From positions 48,367 through 112,366 of the forward strand of contig DCBA01000010.1 of the NCBI GenBank assembly GCA_002313255.1: a stretch of 64,000 nucleotides of DNA, given 5' to 3'. Shown here piece after piece: positions 38,557-47,930 of this stretch (the first letter of the stretch is position 1; each line of letters starts with the position of its first letter). Under the pieces are notes generated by a model. The model worked only from the letters and a program-made list of their open reading frames with translations. It was not told where the DNA came from and searched no databases. This stretch comes from Gammaproteobacteria bacterium UBA1119 (GTDB lineage: Bacteria; Pseudomonadota; Gammaproteobacteria; Pseudomonadales; Azotimanducaceae). The translations under genes were made by a program, and so were the position numbers.

Positions 38557-39713
38557 TGAGATATAAACGCCTCGGCGATTTTCCCCTGGCAGGCAAACGG
38601 GTTCTGATTCGAGAAGATTTTAATGTACCGATTAAGGATGGGTCGGTGACTAGTAATGCACGTATCCGTGCCGCAATACCAACGATTGAGCATTGCATTC
38701 GCGAGAAGGCTGCAGTCGTCATCATGTCGCACCTTGGTCGGCCGGAGGAAGAGGCCTTCGATGCCAAGTTGAGTCTTCGGCCTGTTGCGAAAGAACTAAG
38801 TGCGATGCTGGGTATTCAAGTGGACTTGATTTCGGATTGGCGCCGGCATCTTGACGTGCAACCGGGCGTCGCCGTTCTGATTGAAAATGTTCGATTTGAA
38901 AAGGGCGAAGCGTCAAACGAGCGTGATCTAGGAAGGGCATACGCGCGGTTGTGTGACATCTTCGTAATGGATGCTTTCGCGACTGCTCATCGAGCCCATG
39001 CATCGACCCATGCGGTTGCGGAGTTTGCGGACGAGGCATGCGCGGGCCCCCTTTTATCTGCGGAGCTCGATGTGCTTGCCCGTGTGCTAGAAAATCCACA
39101 ACGACCCTTAGTTGCCATCGTCGGCGGTTCTAAGGTGTCCACTAAATTGAATACGTTACATAGTCTCGCTGATATTGCGGATACGATTGTGGTTGGAGGA
39201 GGGATTGCCAACACCTTTTTGTTGGCAGCGGGAAAGCCGATCGGTCGATCCCTCGCGGAGCCCGAACTCGTTGACGTTGCTGAATCAATCATTGCCCGAA
39301 GTGTAGTTTTGGAACACGTAGACGTTATGACGGGGGCGGAATTAAACGACAAAGCAACGGCGCGACTTTGCCTCGCGGATGGCGTTGGCGAAGATGACGT
39401 TATTGGTGATATTGGTCCTCAATCGGCTAGACGGATCGCGGACCTGGTTCATAACGCTGGAACCGTAATTTGGAACGGACCGGTAGGGGTATTTGAGATC
39501 GATCAATTTGGAGAGGGTACTCGGCTCGTCGCTGAGGCCATAGCGCAATCGTCAGCCTTTTCGATTGCCGGGGGCGGAGACACCATAGCGGCGATCGAAA
39601 AATATGAAATTGAAAACGAAATCTCATACATATCGACTGGGGGAGGCGCTTTTCTTGAATTCTTAGGGGGCCTCAGCCTTCCGGCGTTGGAAGTATTGGA
39701 GGCGCGCGTGTAG
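38556..39713 (+). CDS. pgk: phosphoglycerate kinase
   Basis: Glycolytic ATP-producing kinase, 385 aa. KRVLIREDFNVPIKDG at the N-terminus, MSHLGRP for 3-phosphoglycerate, VVGGGIANTF, WNGPVGVFE and AGGGDTIAA for nucleotide and phosphate, and STGGGAFLEFLGG are all present. GTG 38556 overlaps the tkt stop (TAGTG). A 106-base gap with nothing evident separates it from the next gene. Confidence 0.96.
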   Translation: MRYKRLGDFPLAGKRVLIREDFNVPIKDGSVTSNARIRAAIPTIEHCIREKAAVVIMSHLGRPEEEAFDAKLSLRPVAKELSAMLGIQVDLISDWRRHLDVQPGVAVLIENVRFEKGEASNERDLGRAYARLCDIFVMDAFATAHRAHASTHAVAEFADEACAGPLLSAELDVLARVLENPQRPLVAIVGGSKVSTKLNTLHSLADIADTIVVGGGIANTFLLAAGKPIGRSLAEPELVDVAESIIARSVVLEHVDVMTGAELNDKATARLCLADGVGEDDVIGDIGPQSARRIADLVHNAGTVIWNGPVGVFEIDQFGEGTRLVAEAIAQSSAFSIAGGGDTIAAIEKYEIENEISYISTGGGAFLEFLGGLSLPALEVLEARV

Positions 39714-39819
39714 GACGTTTGAGGCATGCCGCGGCACGCGGATTGCGCGATAGAGAATTAGGACTTGTTGACGGCTTCCGAGAGATACTTCAACTGCGAT
39801 GAACGGATAAGGATTCTTC

Positions 39820-41196
39820 GTGGAAAACATTGAGGCTCTTAACGAAATTTTTTCGCGCGGTCGGGTAAAAACAGACCAAGCGGATCTCATACATTGGGGT
39901 ACGGACTGGACACGGAGTTTCGAGGTCGCGCCGCAAGCCGTGGTTTTTCCGGAGCGTATCGATGAACTCGTCGCGCTAGTTAAACTCGCTCGTGAGTACT
40001 CACTCAAATTGGTCCCGTCCGGCGGCCGCACGGGGCTTTCTGGAGGCGCGGTTGCTTCAAACGACGAAGTTATCGTTTCGTTCGATCGAATGAATCAGAT
40101 TCATGCGTTTAATCCAACCGATCGAATCGTCGGCTGTCAGGCCGGAGTGATCACGCAAAGACTACAAGAGTACGCTTTTGAGCGAGGGCTCTTTTATCCT
40201 GTTGATTTTGCTTCATCGGGTTCGAGTCAAATTGGCGGAAATATTGCTACGAACGCCGGGGGGATCAAAGTCATTCGGTACGGCCTTACCCGGGATTGGG
40301 TAGCAGGGCTTACTGTCGTCACTGGTACGGGCGATATCATTCGTTGCAACCGCGGGTTGGTTAAAAATGCGACGGGGTACGATCTTAGGCATCTCTTTAT
40401 TGGCTCCGAAGGCACGCTAGGGTTCATCGTTGAAGCCGAAATCCGTCTAGCACCCGGCCCAAAACCACAACGAGTAATGGTGCTTGGAGTCAACGAGCTT
40501 GATGACATCCTCAACCTTCTTCAGTGCTTCCAACAGCACGTTGTCCTAACGGCGTTTGAATTTTTTTCAGAACTTGCGCTACAGAAAGTAACAAAAAGGG
40601 GCGATATTCCAAGACCGTTTTCAGAACCGTGCGCCTTTTATGCCCTGGTTGAGTTCGATGCAGATGCGGACGAAGAGGCTGCGATCGCATTCGAAGAAGC
40701 GCTGGGTCGGGGTTGGGTAACTACGGGAGTGATAAGTCAATCTGATGCACAGGCAGCAGCGTTGTGGTCATTACGGGAAAATATCAGTGAGAGCATTGCC
40801 GCCGACACGCCCTATAAAAATGATCTCTCAGTGCGGATATCGGAAGTGCCTGGTTTTCTTTCCGATGTCGATGGCATCGTGAACAAACACTACCCTGATC
40901 TCGATGTTTGTTGGTATGGCCATATTGGTGATGGAAATCTCCACTTAAATATCTTGAAGCCAGAGTCCCTAACAATCGACGAATTTTTCGAGCGCTGTCA
41001 TCGAATCGATCCGGAACTTTTCAGCCTGATCGAGCAACGTGGCGGGAGTATTTCGGCTGAACACGGCGTGGGATTACTAAAACGGGATTTTTTGCCGTTC
41101 AGTAGGAGCGACGCAGAAATTGGTCTGATGCGCGAGCTGAAAGAGGTATTCGATCCGAGTGGGATTATGAATCCGGGAAAATTGTTTAGCGAATAG
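39820..41196 (+). CDS. FAD-linked D-2-hydroxyacid dehydrogenase (D-2-hydroxyglutarate dehydrogenase/GlcD-like)
   Basis: A 458-aa VAO-family flavoenzyme. The N-terminal FAD domain has [13 protein letters not shown] and [16 protein letters not shown]; the C-terminal domain ends [17 protein letters not shown]...[22 protein letters not shown] supplies the metal-binding histidines. Its place near rpiA-ilvA matches the Pseudomonas D-2-hydroxyglutarate dehydrogenase gene (beside serA there), so oxidation of D-2-hydroxyglutarate made by SerA is the best guess. D-lactate or glycolate oxidation are alternatives; no glcE/glcF follows. The start is GTG 39820 after TAAGGA. Confidence 0.85.
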   Translation: MENIEALNEIFSRGRVKTDQADLIHWGTDWTRSFEVAPQAVVFPERIDELVALVKLAREYSLKLVPSGGRTGLSGGAVASNDEVIVSFDRMNQIHAFNPTDRIVGCQAGVITQRLQEYAFERGLFYPVDFASSGSSQIGGNIATNAGGIKVIRYGLTRDWVAGLTVVTGTGDIIRCNRGLVKNATGYDLRHLFIGSEGTLGFIVEAEIRLAPGPKPQRVMVLGVNELDDILNLLQCFQQHVVLTAFEFFSELALQKVTKRGDIPRPFSEPCAFYALVEFDADADEEAAIAFEEALGRGWVTTGVISQSDAQAAALWSLRENISESIAADTPYKNDLSVRISEVPGFLSDVDGIVNKHYPDLDVCWYGHIGDGNLHLNILKPESLTIDEFFERCHRIDPELFSLIEQRGGSISAEHGVGLLKRDFLPFSRSDAEIGLMRELKEVFDPSGIMNPGKLFSE

Positions 41197-41851
41197 ATAC
41201 GCGTTCAGCCGAGGCTATAAATAGCGTGTCGGGTCGATTGGTCGCGAAAATCCCGTTGGTGACTACGCCTGCAATGTTATTGATTGCCTTCTCTAGAGAG
41301 TCTGGGTCATCGATATTTAGTCCCTGGACATCGAGAATCAAGTTACCGTTGTCGGTGATTAAACCGTTTCGGTAGACTGGATTGCCGCCGAGTTCAACGA
41401 GGGATCGTGCGACAAAGCTTCGAGCCATTGGTACTACTTCCACTGGGAGCGGAAAGGAACCCAATTGGTCCACACACTTCGTGTCGTCGACGATGCAGAC
41501 AAACTCATCGCTTGCGGCTGCAATTATCTTCTCGCGAGTTAAGGCACCGCCCCCTCCTTTGATTACGGCGTTGCTCGGCTCGACTTCGTCGGCGCCATCG
41601 ACGTAAATGAAAACACCGGGGGCCTTGTTTAAATCGATTACGCGCACCCCTAGCCCTTCCAGCCTGGAGGTTGAGGCTTCGGAACTAGAGACGGTGGCAT
41701 CGAATTTGTGTCGAATGGAACCAAGCGCATCAATGAAATGGTCGGTCGTTGAACCCGTTCCTACCCCGACGATGGAATCGAGTCTCAGTTTCGGCTCTAT
41801 GTATGTAATCGCAGCTTCGGCCGCAGCTTTTTTCAGATCGTCCGTTTTCAT
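41186..41851 (-). CDS. rpiA: ribose-5-phosphate isomerase A
   Basis: Interconverts ribose-5-phosphate and ribulose-5-phosphate, 221 aa. [15 protein letters not shown] binds phosphate, DGADEV carries the catalytic acids, and [12 protein letters not shown] the active-site lysine. ATG 41851 gives [14 protein letters not shown], the usual start. It converges on the preceding dehydrogenase with an 11-base overlap and is divergent from ilvA, the arrangement seen in Pseudomonas. Confidence 0.96.
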   Translation of the reverse strand: MKTDDLKKAAAEAAITYIEPKLRLDSIVGVGTGSTTDHFIDALGSIRHKFDATVSSSEASTSRLEGLGVRVIDLNKAPGVFIYVDGADEVEPSNAVIKGGGGALTREKIIAAASDEFVCIVDDTKCVDQLGSFPLPVEVVPMARSFVARSLVELGGNPVYRNGLITDNGNLILDVQGLNIDDPDSLEKAINNIAGVVTNGIFATNRPDTLFIASAERVSIR

Positions 41852-41899
41852 GGAGCCATGGTAGCCTGAAGGCAAGATCAATTTCCGGGAGATCGCGAC

Positions 41900-43417
41900 G
41901 TGCTTGAGGCCTACGTAAAGAAAATCCTATCTTCGGAAGTTTATGACGTCGCCGTCGAAACGCCATTGGAAGCAGCTCCGTTTCTTTCCACGAGGTTAAA
42001 CGCGGACGTTTCGTTGAAGCGCGAAGACTTGCAACCTATCCATTCTTTTAAGATTCGTGGTGCCTATAACCGAATAGTTAAACTTGACGAGCATGAGCGA
42101 GAGCGAGGTGTTTTAGCGGCTTCCGCTGGCAATCACGCGCAGGGTGTTGCGCTGGCTGCATCGCGATTGGGGATCCAGGCGACGATCGTGATGGGACTCA
42201 ATGCGCCGGTGATAAAAATCGAAGCAGTGCAGCGTTTAGGTGCGGAAGTGGTATTACGGGGTGATACATACGACGACGCTGCACAGCACGCACACGCGCT
42301 CGCAGAACGAAATGGGGCGACTCTTGTGTCGCCATACGATGACCCAGCGGTCATTGCGGGTCAGGGTACGGTCGGTGTTGAAATCTTGAATCAGCACAAG
42401 GGTGATCCTGACGCGATCTTCGTTCCGGTGGGCGGGGGCGGACTAATCGCTGGCATTGCAGCTTATGTCAAGTATTTGAAACCGCGAGTCAAGATTATTG
42501 GGGTGGAGGCGAGTGGATCCGACTGTCTCAATCAAGCGTTGATCGCTGGACGAAGGGTTCGATTGCGAACGGAGGGAATGGATCTGTTCGCGGATGGAGC
42601 ATCGGTGGCTCAGGTCGGCAAGCGGCCGTTTCAGGTCGCGCGTCGTCACGTCGATCAAGTAATCGTTGTTACGACAGATGAAATCTGTGCTGCCATCAAA
42701 GACATTTTCGACGATACGCGCGCTATCGCGGAACCAGCGGGCGCGCTCGCGGTGGCAGGCCTCAAGCGCTACGTTGAGGACACGCAGGGATCGAAGCGCA
42801 GATACGTTGCCGTGATTAGCGGGTCAAATGTCAACTTTGACCGCCTTAGGCACATTTCCGAGCGGGCCGAATTTGGGGAACGTCGGGAAGCTCTACTTGG
42901 GGTAAGCATTCCTGAAAAGCCGGGAAGTTTTCGGCGTTTGTGCCAGACACTCGGTAAGCGGGCAATTACAGAATTCAATTACCGCTCGAATGATCAACGT
43001 ACCGCACAGGTGTTTCTTGGTGTCCAAGTTCACGATCTTGAAGAGCGCAGGCACGTTGTCAATATGCTCCACAAACGGGGGTACGGTGTTGACGATATGA
43101 CTGATAACGAGATGGCCAAGCTCCATGTAAGACATATGGTTGGCGGTCGAGCATCGAGCGGAGTTGGAGAACTACTGTACCGTTTCGAATTTCCCGAAAG
43201 ACCAGGTGCGCTGAGAACGTTCTTGACAGAGTTTGGCGTCGATTGGAATATTTCGCTATTCCATTACCGGAATCACGGTGCGGCCTGGGGTCGCGTTCTC
43301 GTGGGGTTTACGGCGGTAGATCAAGACCGGAGAGCGCTGCGTAAATACCTCGATCGAATCGGATATCGGTATTGGGAGGAATCTTCTAACTCAGCCTATC
43401 GGATGTTCTTGGTTTGA
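41900..43417 (+). CDS. ilvA: threonine ammonia-lyase (biosynthetic)
   Basis: PLP enzyme deaminating threonine to 2-oxobutanoate, the entry to isoleucine synthesis; 505 aa. Lys51 in [10 protein letters not shown] binds [13 protein letters not shown] and the glycine loop [10 protein letters not shown] follow. The C-terminal ~170 residues hold two ACT-like regulatory domains ([14 protein letters not shown] and [12 protein letters not shown]), so isoleucine feedback is expected. RidA in this window would clear its imine by-product. GTG 41900 is the start; the stop overlaps the next gene. Confidence 0.96.
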   Translation: MLEAYVKKILSSEVYDVAVETPLEAAPFLSTRLNADVSLKREDLQPIHSFKIRGAYNRIVKLDEHERERGVLAASAGNHAQGVALAASRLGIQATIVMGLNAPVIKIEAVQRLGAEVVLRGDTYDDAAQHAHALAERNGATLVSPYDDPAVIAGQGTVGVEILNQHKGDPDAIFVPVGGGGLIAGIAAYVKYLKPRVKIIGVEASGSDCLNQALIAGRRVRLRTEGMDLFADGASVAQVGKRPFQVARRHVDQVIVVTTDEICAAIKDIFDDTRAIAEPAGALAVAGLKRYVEDTQGSKRRYVAVISGSNVNFDRLRHISERAEFGERREALLGVSIPEKPGSFRRLCQTLGKRAITEFNYRSNDQRTAQVFLGVQVHDLEERRHVVNMLHKRGYGVDDMTDNEMAKLHVRHMVGGRASSGVGELLYRFEFPERPGALRTFLTEFGVDWNISLFHYRNHGAAWGRVLVGFTAVDQDRRALRKYLDRIGYRYWEESSNSAYRMFLV

Positions 43418-44238
43418 TAGGCGAAGAGAATCGAGCGGAGAGCTTCGCGGACGAAGGCTTGGACGGCAAAGTCGCCATCGTCACTGGTGGAGGAGCACGC
43501 GACGACGGGATTGGCAACGGTCGGGCGGCCGCGCTGCTCCTCGCAGACGCTGGTGCGCGCGTATTGGTTGTCGATCGGTCGATGAGTGCCGCCGAACGTA
43601 CGGTCGAAATGATTACGGGAACCGGCGGAGTTGCAGTTGCGTTTAACGCGGACGTTACCGTTGATGCCGACTGCGAGGCAATGGTGGCGAAGGCGTTTGC
43701 ATTATGGGGACGACTGGATGTTCTTGATAACAATGTAGGAGTGGGTAGTCGCGGCACCGTGGTCGATGAATCACCAACTCACTGGCGCCGCGTGATGAAG
43801 ATAAACGTAGAGAGCGTTTTTCTTGCGAGCAAAATAGCGATACCGGCAATGATCGCGACGGGGGCCGGAGTGATCGTAAATGTCTCATCCATTGCCGCCG
43901 TACGTCCGCGTGGGATGACCGCTTACAGTACCTCCAAAAGCGCAATTATTGGTCTTACGCAGGCCATGGCGGTTGATCATGGGCCGGAGGGCATTCGAGT
44001 AAATTGCGTCGCGCCGGGCCCGGTATTTACGCCGATGGTATATCAGTCAGGGATGAGCGAAAAAGCACGAGACGCGAGAGTACGTGCTTCTGTCTTGGGG
44101 ATTGAAGGAACGGGCTGGGACGTTGGCAACGCGGTTCGGTTTTTGGCGTCTGAAAGGGCGCGATACATAACAGGCCAGACGCTGATCGTCGATGGAGGGG
44201 TCACTTTGCTAGGCCCAGAACGAGACGCATCTGGATAG
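43414..44238 (+). CDS. short-chain dehydrogenase/reductase, complete catalytic set
   Basis: Rossmann oxidoreductase of 274 aa. Cofactor loop TGGGARDDGIGNG is longer than the classical TGxxxGxG, and the adenine-ring motif reads NNVG instead of NNAG. The catalytic residues are present: N in KINVES, S in VNVSSIAA, and Y-S-T-S-K. DGGVTL ends the fold. This long-loop SDR group is common in proteobacteria with unknown substrates. TTG 43414 overlaps the ilvA stop (TTGA), so it is translated with ilvA, but no role in isoleucine synthesis is known. Confidence 0.88.
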   Translation: MIGEENRAESFADEGLDGKVAIVTGGGARDDGIGNGRAAALLLADAGARVLVVDRSMSAAERTVEMITGTGGVAVAFNADVTVDADCEAMVAKAFALWGRLDVLDNNVGVGSRGTVVDESPTHWRRVMKINVESVFLASKIAIPAMIATGAGVIVNVSSIAAVRPRGMTAYSTSKSAIIGLTQAMAVDHGPEGIRVNCVAPGPVFTPMVYQSGMSEKARDARVRASVLGIEGTGWDVGNAVRFLASERARYITGQTLIVDGGVTLLGPERDASG

Positions 44239-44253
44239 GACTGATTGAGGAAC

Positions 44254-44805
44254 TTAGCCGGTTGGCTCCTCACTCGGCACGACGTAACGTAAGTATTCGT
44301 CTTCGAAAACAAGTAAGGATGGGTCCTGAATGTGGTCAATATACAGTGTGCCCATGAGGTGATCGATCTCGTGTTGTACGACAGTAGCGTGAAAATCTGA
44401 GAACTCACGTTCCAATCGAGTTCCGTCTGCGTCGGTGTATGCCAATCGGATTTGTTGAGGTCTTTCGACAAACCCTCGAAGCCCGGGGATGGATAAACAT
44501 CCTTCCCAATAGCCAGCGGTGGCGGTATCTAGGGTGGTTACGAAGGGATTAATGCAGACGGTCGAAGGTAAGGCCTCGAGTTCGCCGTAGCGACTCTGAC
44601 CTCCAGGCAAATCGATAATCGCGAGTTGAATTGGCTCGTCTATTTGAGGCGCCGCTAATCCGATTCCGCCGTAATCCCGCAGTGTGTCTTGCATGTCCTC
44701 TATGAGGTTTGAAAGGGACGCACTGCCGATCATGTTTTCCGCAATTGATTCGGCTTTCCGGCGCAGTGTTGGGTGGCCCATGCGGATGATTTTTCGTACT
44801 GCCAT
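44254..44805 (-). CDS. def: peptide deformylase
   Basis: Removes the formyl group from new proteins, 183 aa. All three motifs are intact: GIGLAAPQ (47-54), EGCLSIPGLRG, and QHEIDHLMG with the metal histidines. It is not beside fmt, its usual partner, so it may be a second deformylase copy. fau lies 20 bases upstream. Confidence 0.93.
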   Translation of the reverse strand: MAVRKIIRMGHPTLRRKAESIAENMIGSASLSNLIEDMQDTLRDYGGIGLAAPQIDEPIQLAIIDLPGGQSRYGELEALPSTVCINPFVTTLDTATAGYWEGCLSIPGLRGFVERPQQIRLAYTDADGTRLEREFSDFHATVVQHEIDHLMGTLYIDHIQDPSLLVFEDEYLRYVVPSEEPTG

Positions 44806-44825
44806 AACCCAGTATAACCGGGGAA

Positions 44826-45377
44826 CTACATCATCATAATCAAACCGTTTTCACTGACGATACCGTCCAGGCAGACGTCTGATGCATTCGTTGAAAACGC
44901 GCTGGCCCGCTGTATTTCGTGAGCGACGCCGATCAGTATCGGGCGCGGTGAAAACTTGAACACACGATCGTAGTATCCGCGCCCTCTTCCGAGACGTTGA
45001 CCTCGATCTGTGAAAGCGACCAAGGGGACGAGGACGACAAGGAGGTCGTTTTTGTCAATCTGAGTTGATGCGATGGGCTCGCGAATTCCCCATCGACTTA
45101 CCAAAGTATCCGTTTCCTTTGCGTATGCATAAAACGTCATCGCGTTTGCGTGAACGACGGGCACGGCTGTTGCTATTTTTCGTTCCCACAAAAGTTCAAT
45201 GGTTGGGCCGAGATCAACTTCGCCGTCACTCGCTAGGTAACAGCCGACGACGGTTTTTTGACGTAATAGAGACGAAGCGCCTAATGCATTTTTTACGGCA
45301 AGCGCGTGTTCGCGTTGGGAGTCTTCCGACAAAGCTCTTCGCGCCGTGCGAAACCGTTGTCGAATATTGTTGGTCAT
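44826..45377 (-). CDS. fau: 5-formyltetrahydrofolate cyclo-ligase
   Basis: Folate-salvage enzyme converting 5-formyl- to 5,10-methenyl-tetrahydrofolate, 183 aa. The N-terminal RQRFRTARRALS, and LVPLVAFTDRGQRLGRGRGYYDRVF for ATP/folate, identify it. ATG 45377 is preferred over an upstream in-frame start at 45428, which would fall inside the 6S RNA 3' hairpin. It follows ssrS, as ygfA does in E. coli. Confidence 0.94.
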   Translation of the reverse strand: MTNNIRQRFRTARRALSEDSQREHALAVKNALGASSLLRQKTVVGCYLASDGEVDLGPTIELLWERKIATAVPVVHANAMTFYAYAKETDTLVSRWGIREPIASTQIDKNDLLVVLVPLVAFTDRGQRLGRGRGYYDRVFKFSPRPILIGVAHEIQRASAFSTNASDVCLDGIVSENGLIMMM

Positions 45378-45392
45378 TCTAGACTTCTTAAT

Positions 45393-45425
45393 GCAAACGC
45401 ACTCGCCAAAACGAGTGCGTTTTGC
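45393..45425 (-). terminator. strong hairpin between 6S RNA and fau
   Basis: The arms GCAAACGCACTCG and CGAGTGCGTTTTGC can form a 12-13 bp stem around a short loop, right after the 6S RNA 3' end and 16 bases before the fau start. A run of U is weak, so it could be a partial terminator, a processing stem or a translation switch for fau. Confidence 0.55.
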
Positions 45426-45606
45426 CACCGGAATGCCGCTGTTTGGTTGGCCCTGAACCGTTTTGGTTCAAGGCGGTGACCCGGGCGGTACCTAAGGCTA
45501 CCCGCGGCAAAGGCGTTGGGTATGCACACTGGCGCCGACGCCAGAATCCCCTATTTTTTTATAACGGCTCAAGGACGACACCAACTGGCGCACATTCCAG
45601 GAAGCC
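45424..45606 (-). ncRNA. ssrS: 6S RNA
   Basis: Regulatory RNA that binds sigma-70 RNA polymerase by mimicking an open promoter. On the minus strand the 3' half carries CGCCTTGAACCAAAACGG and TTCAGGG, then GCGGCATTCCGG, matching the conserved 3' arm of E. coli 6S RNA (CCTTGAACCAAGGGTTCAAGGG ... GCGGCAT). The 5' half has CCTTGAGCCGTTAT, like the conserved CCCTGAGCCGATAT. GGAATG near the 5' end pairs with CATTCC near the 3' end as the closing stem. The size of about 183 nt and location between zapA and fau are as in E. coli. Ends are approximate. Confidence 0.88.
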
Positions 45607-45611
45607 GAACT

Positions 45612-45617
45612 AGTATA
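45612..45617 (-). promoter_or_regulatory. -10 element for ssrS
   Basis: TATACT on the minus strand lies six to eight bases upstream of the inferred 6S RNA 5' end. No strong -35 is seen. Supported by position and match only. Confidence 0.4.
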
Positions 45618-45698
45618 GCGAAAATGTCTGAATCGATGGGGCGCGATTGTCGCGAGCAAACAATGGGGGCGTAGCAACCCTCTGAGGTTGGAAAGTCT

Positions 45699-46016
45699 CT
45701 ACGCGGTACGTTTTTTTTGTGACGCGATGACTTCGGATAGACGCTTCGCTAATTCTGCTAGTTTCCCGTCGGCGAGACTTTCGATCTCGTCGCTCTTCCC
45801 CTTGATCCCGAGATATTCATGCGTGATGTTGAGGGCGGTCATGACAGCTATTCGTTCGAGACCGACAATGTTTGCGGAGCTCTGAGTGGTGCGCATTCGT
45901 TTGTCTAGCTCCTGCGCCGAGGCATTCAACTCGTCGACCTCGTCTTCAGGACAAGCAACTTGAAACTCACGATCGAGAATTTTCACTTTCACCGTTGTTG
46001 ATTGGGTTTTGCTCAT
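45699..46016 (-). CDS. zapA: cell division protein ZapA
   Basis: Small FtsZ-ring bundling protein, 105 aa. TVKVKILDREFQVACPEDEVDELNASAQELDKRM is the ZapA globular start, with IVGLERIAVMTALNITHEYL next, then a coiled coil (KSDEIESLADGKLAELAKRLSEVI). It overlaps the upstream ZapB-like gene by four bases (ATGA) and precedes 6S RNA. Confidence 0.95.
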   Translation of the reverse strand: MSKTQSTTVKVKILDREFQVACPEDEVDELNASAQELDKRMRTTQSSANIVGLERIAVMTALNITHEYLGIKGKSDEIESLADGKLAELAKRLSEVIASQKKRTA

Positions 46017-46216
46017 TTATCAAGTGCCTTGAGACGTGTGATCATCGATTCAACCCGAGTTTTTGCGAGCTCGTTCTTTTGGACAAGCTTAGCGCGTTCG
46101 GTTGTCCAACTTTGTTGTTTGGCTTTGAGCACTTGATTTTCTTCGACCAAGACTTCCGACAGAGCAATAAGCTCGTCGACCTTCTCCTCTAGCGCTTCGA
46201 GATCGTTAGTAGCCAT
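46013..46216 (-). CDS. ZapB-like coiled-coil protein (TIGR02449 type)
   Basis: A 67-aa protein that is almost entirely coiled coil (LEALEEKVDELIALSEVLVEEN, then LVQKNELAKTRVESMITRLKALDK). Such small proteins stand next to zapA in many Gammaproteobacteria and are thought to act in division. Its four-base overlap with zapA fits a zapBA-like pair. Confidence 0.88.
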   Translation of the reverse strand: MATNDLEALEEKVDELIALSEVLVEENQVLKAKQQSWTTERAKLVQKNELAKTRVESMITRLKALDK

Positions 46217-46302
46217 GGGTTTCCTTGGGGATTGATCCCCGAATACGTTAGTGTCTCTCGAATCCTAAGGGTTGTGAAGTCCGTTAGTTTGTTCCTACAG
46301 GC

Positions 46303-46470
46303 ATGGTACTGAATGTGAGTTACCTCGAATTATTTACGAGTTACGAGATTGAAATGATTTTGTACGCGGAGTTGCGCCGCGCTTATCGCAAGTTCGAACG
46401 AGCGTTCGGAAACAGAGCTTTGGATAAGAAATCAGAAATCTGCATCAACTTCATGACCGTGATGGCATGA
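46303..46470 (+). CDS. small hypothetical protein (55 aa)
   Basis: An uninterrupted 55-codon frame from ATG 46303 to TGA 46468-46470 in the 299-base gap between zapB-like and ubiH. It reads MVLNVSYLELFTSYEIEM, then a basic helix ILYAELRRAYRKFERAFGN, and ends INFMTVMA. I recognise no family. The amphipathic, charged middle looks protein-like, but the ribosome-binding site is weak (AGG four bases before). In other Gammaproteobacteria ygfB and pepP occupy this place; this is not YgfB. It could also be chance. Confidence 0.35.
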   Translation: MVLNVSYLELFTSYEIEMILYAELRRAYRKFERAFGNRALDKKSEICINFMTVMA

Positions 46471-46515
46471 ATTCACATTTCACGCAAACCGTGACCGATT
46501 TTGGATTGTATTTAA

Positions 46516-47688
46516 ATGCCTGACTTCGACGCCATTATTACCGGAGGAGGTATTGTCGGAGCGACCGCTGCGCTCTGCTTGGCTCGACGTGATCGGCGCG
46601 TCCTGTTAGTTGATTCGAAAGTTCCGCAAACGTCGGGTCTTAATGATGAATTCGATATACGCACGGTTGCACTTTCACCGAGATCGATAAATCTGTTGGA
46701 AAGTTTGGGAGCGATGGTGGATGTCCGTCGAGAATCCATTAAGCGGATTCGCGTCTGGGAGCGTGAAGGTACTGCGACGATAGTTTTTGATGCCAACGAA
46801 ATTGGTGCCAAAGCCCTGGCGGAAGTTGTGGAAGTTAGTGCTTTAGTTAATCAGTTGTGGAGAAATTTGGTTGACAGAGTTGAGGTGAGAGCGCCAAGCA
46901 CCATTGATGCTGTGGAATGTTCTGGCGATGCTGTCGAATTGATCATCGATGAGGATGTCGTATCGGCGGCTTGCCTCGTGGTCGCCGAAGGTCGGGAGTC
47001 CTCCACGCTCAGGCAGCTTGGAATTTCAGCTCAGAATTATGGAAGTATGGGGCGGGCTATCGGGACCGTTGCTAGGACCGTTGATCCACATGACGGCTGC
47101 GCTCTGCAACATTTTGGAGATGGAATCTTGGCATTCTTGCCGCTGCCCGAAGAACGGACTGTTTCAGTTGTATGGAGCTTGCCGACTGGAAGATACGATG
47201 AATTGCTGACACTTGATCGAAAAGCTTTCGCCGCGGCCTTGACCCACGAATCCGAGTCCGCACTTGGTGACGTGACGGAAGTTGGGGAGCGGGTTGGTTT
47301 TCCTTTTGGACAATCTCTCGTCCCCGACTTTAACCCATTGCCGCGAGCTCTCATTATCGGGGATGCAGCACGGACTGTGCATCCTCTTGCCGGTCAGGGC
47401 GTCAATTTGGGTTTGGAAGATGTGCAGGGGATTCAAGAGGCAGCCCAGCATCTCAAAGACGATATGGGCGAGATCGATATATGGCGTCGATTTGCAATAA
47501 GACGCCGTGCCCGCGCTCGGGTGGTGCTAAAGCTTATGGATTTCTTTGATCGAACATACGGTGCTTCCGGACCGTACGGGAGATGGGCGCGCAATCTTGG
47601 CATCCGGACAATAAATAAAGTTCCTGCCGTTAAATACCAATTGATGCGTGAAGCGATGGGTTTAGGACCGCTTGCCACGCTATATTGA
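46516..47688 (+). CDS. UbiH/UbiI/UbiF family FAD-dependent ubiquinone hydroxylase
   Basis: Flavin monooxygenase of ring hydroxylation in ubiquinone synthesis, 390 aa. FAD motif ITGGGIVGATAAL at the N-terminus, VVAEGRESSTLRQ in the middle, and the second FAD motif LIIGDAARTVHPLAGQGVNLGLEDV are clear. E. coli uses three paralogues (UbiH, UbiI, UbiF); only one is here and sequence alone does not tell which. The order zapA / ubi-hydroxylase / gcvH reflects the E. coli zapA-pepP-ubiH-ubiI-gcvTHP region in reduced form. Confidence 0.92.
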   Translation: MPDFDAIITGGGIVGATAALCLARRDRRVLLVDSKVPQTSGLNDEFDIRTVALSPRSINLLESLGAMVDVRRESIKRIRVWEREGTATIVFDANEIGAKALAEVVEVSALVNQLWRNLVDRVEVRAPSTIDAVECSGDAVELIIDEDVVSAACLVVAEGRESSTLRQLGISAQNYGSMGRAIGTVARTVDPHDGCALQHFGDGILAFLPLPEERTVSVVWSLPTGRYDELLTLDRKAFAAALTHESESALGDVTEVGERVGFPFGQSLVPDFNPLPRALIIGDAARTVHPLAGQGVNLGLEDVQGIQEAAQHLKDDMGEIDIWRRFAIRRRARARVVLKLMDFFDRTYGASGPYGRWARNLGIRTINKVPAVKYQLMREAMGLGPLATLY

Positions 47689-47930
47689 ACAACCTGTCGC
47701 CATCTGTAGTTGTTCGTTCCGTCTGTAAAGAGGTAGTGGTGTTGGACCGAGTGCCCCGAAGAGCGACTTCACACAATGCGATTAGCAAGCGATTGTTCTT
47801 GAGGGTGGTTAGAACGGGTTTTGGTTGCGTTATGGCGAGAGTTCACGGGGGTGCAAAAAATACTAGATAGGTGGTGGTTGGTGTAGTCAAAATAGCGACG
47901 GATCTGTCACTAAGGGTAAAGGCCTAATCG

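Noticed and set aside
47685-47870. A 61-codon frame starting at TTG inside the ubiH-like stop
   Set aside because: Composition is arginine/valine-rich and not protein-like, no family recognised, and it does not resemble gcvT.
47689-47930. Possible glycine riboswitch before gcvH
   Set aside because: The conserved glycine-aptamer segments were not found on reading the gap.
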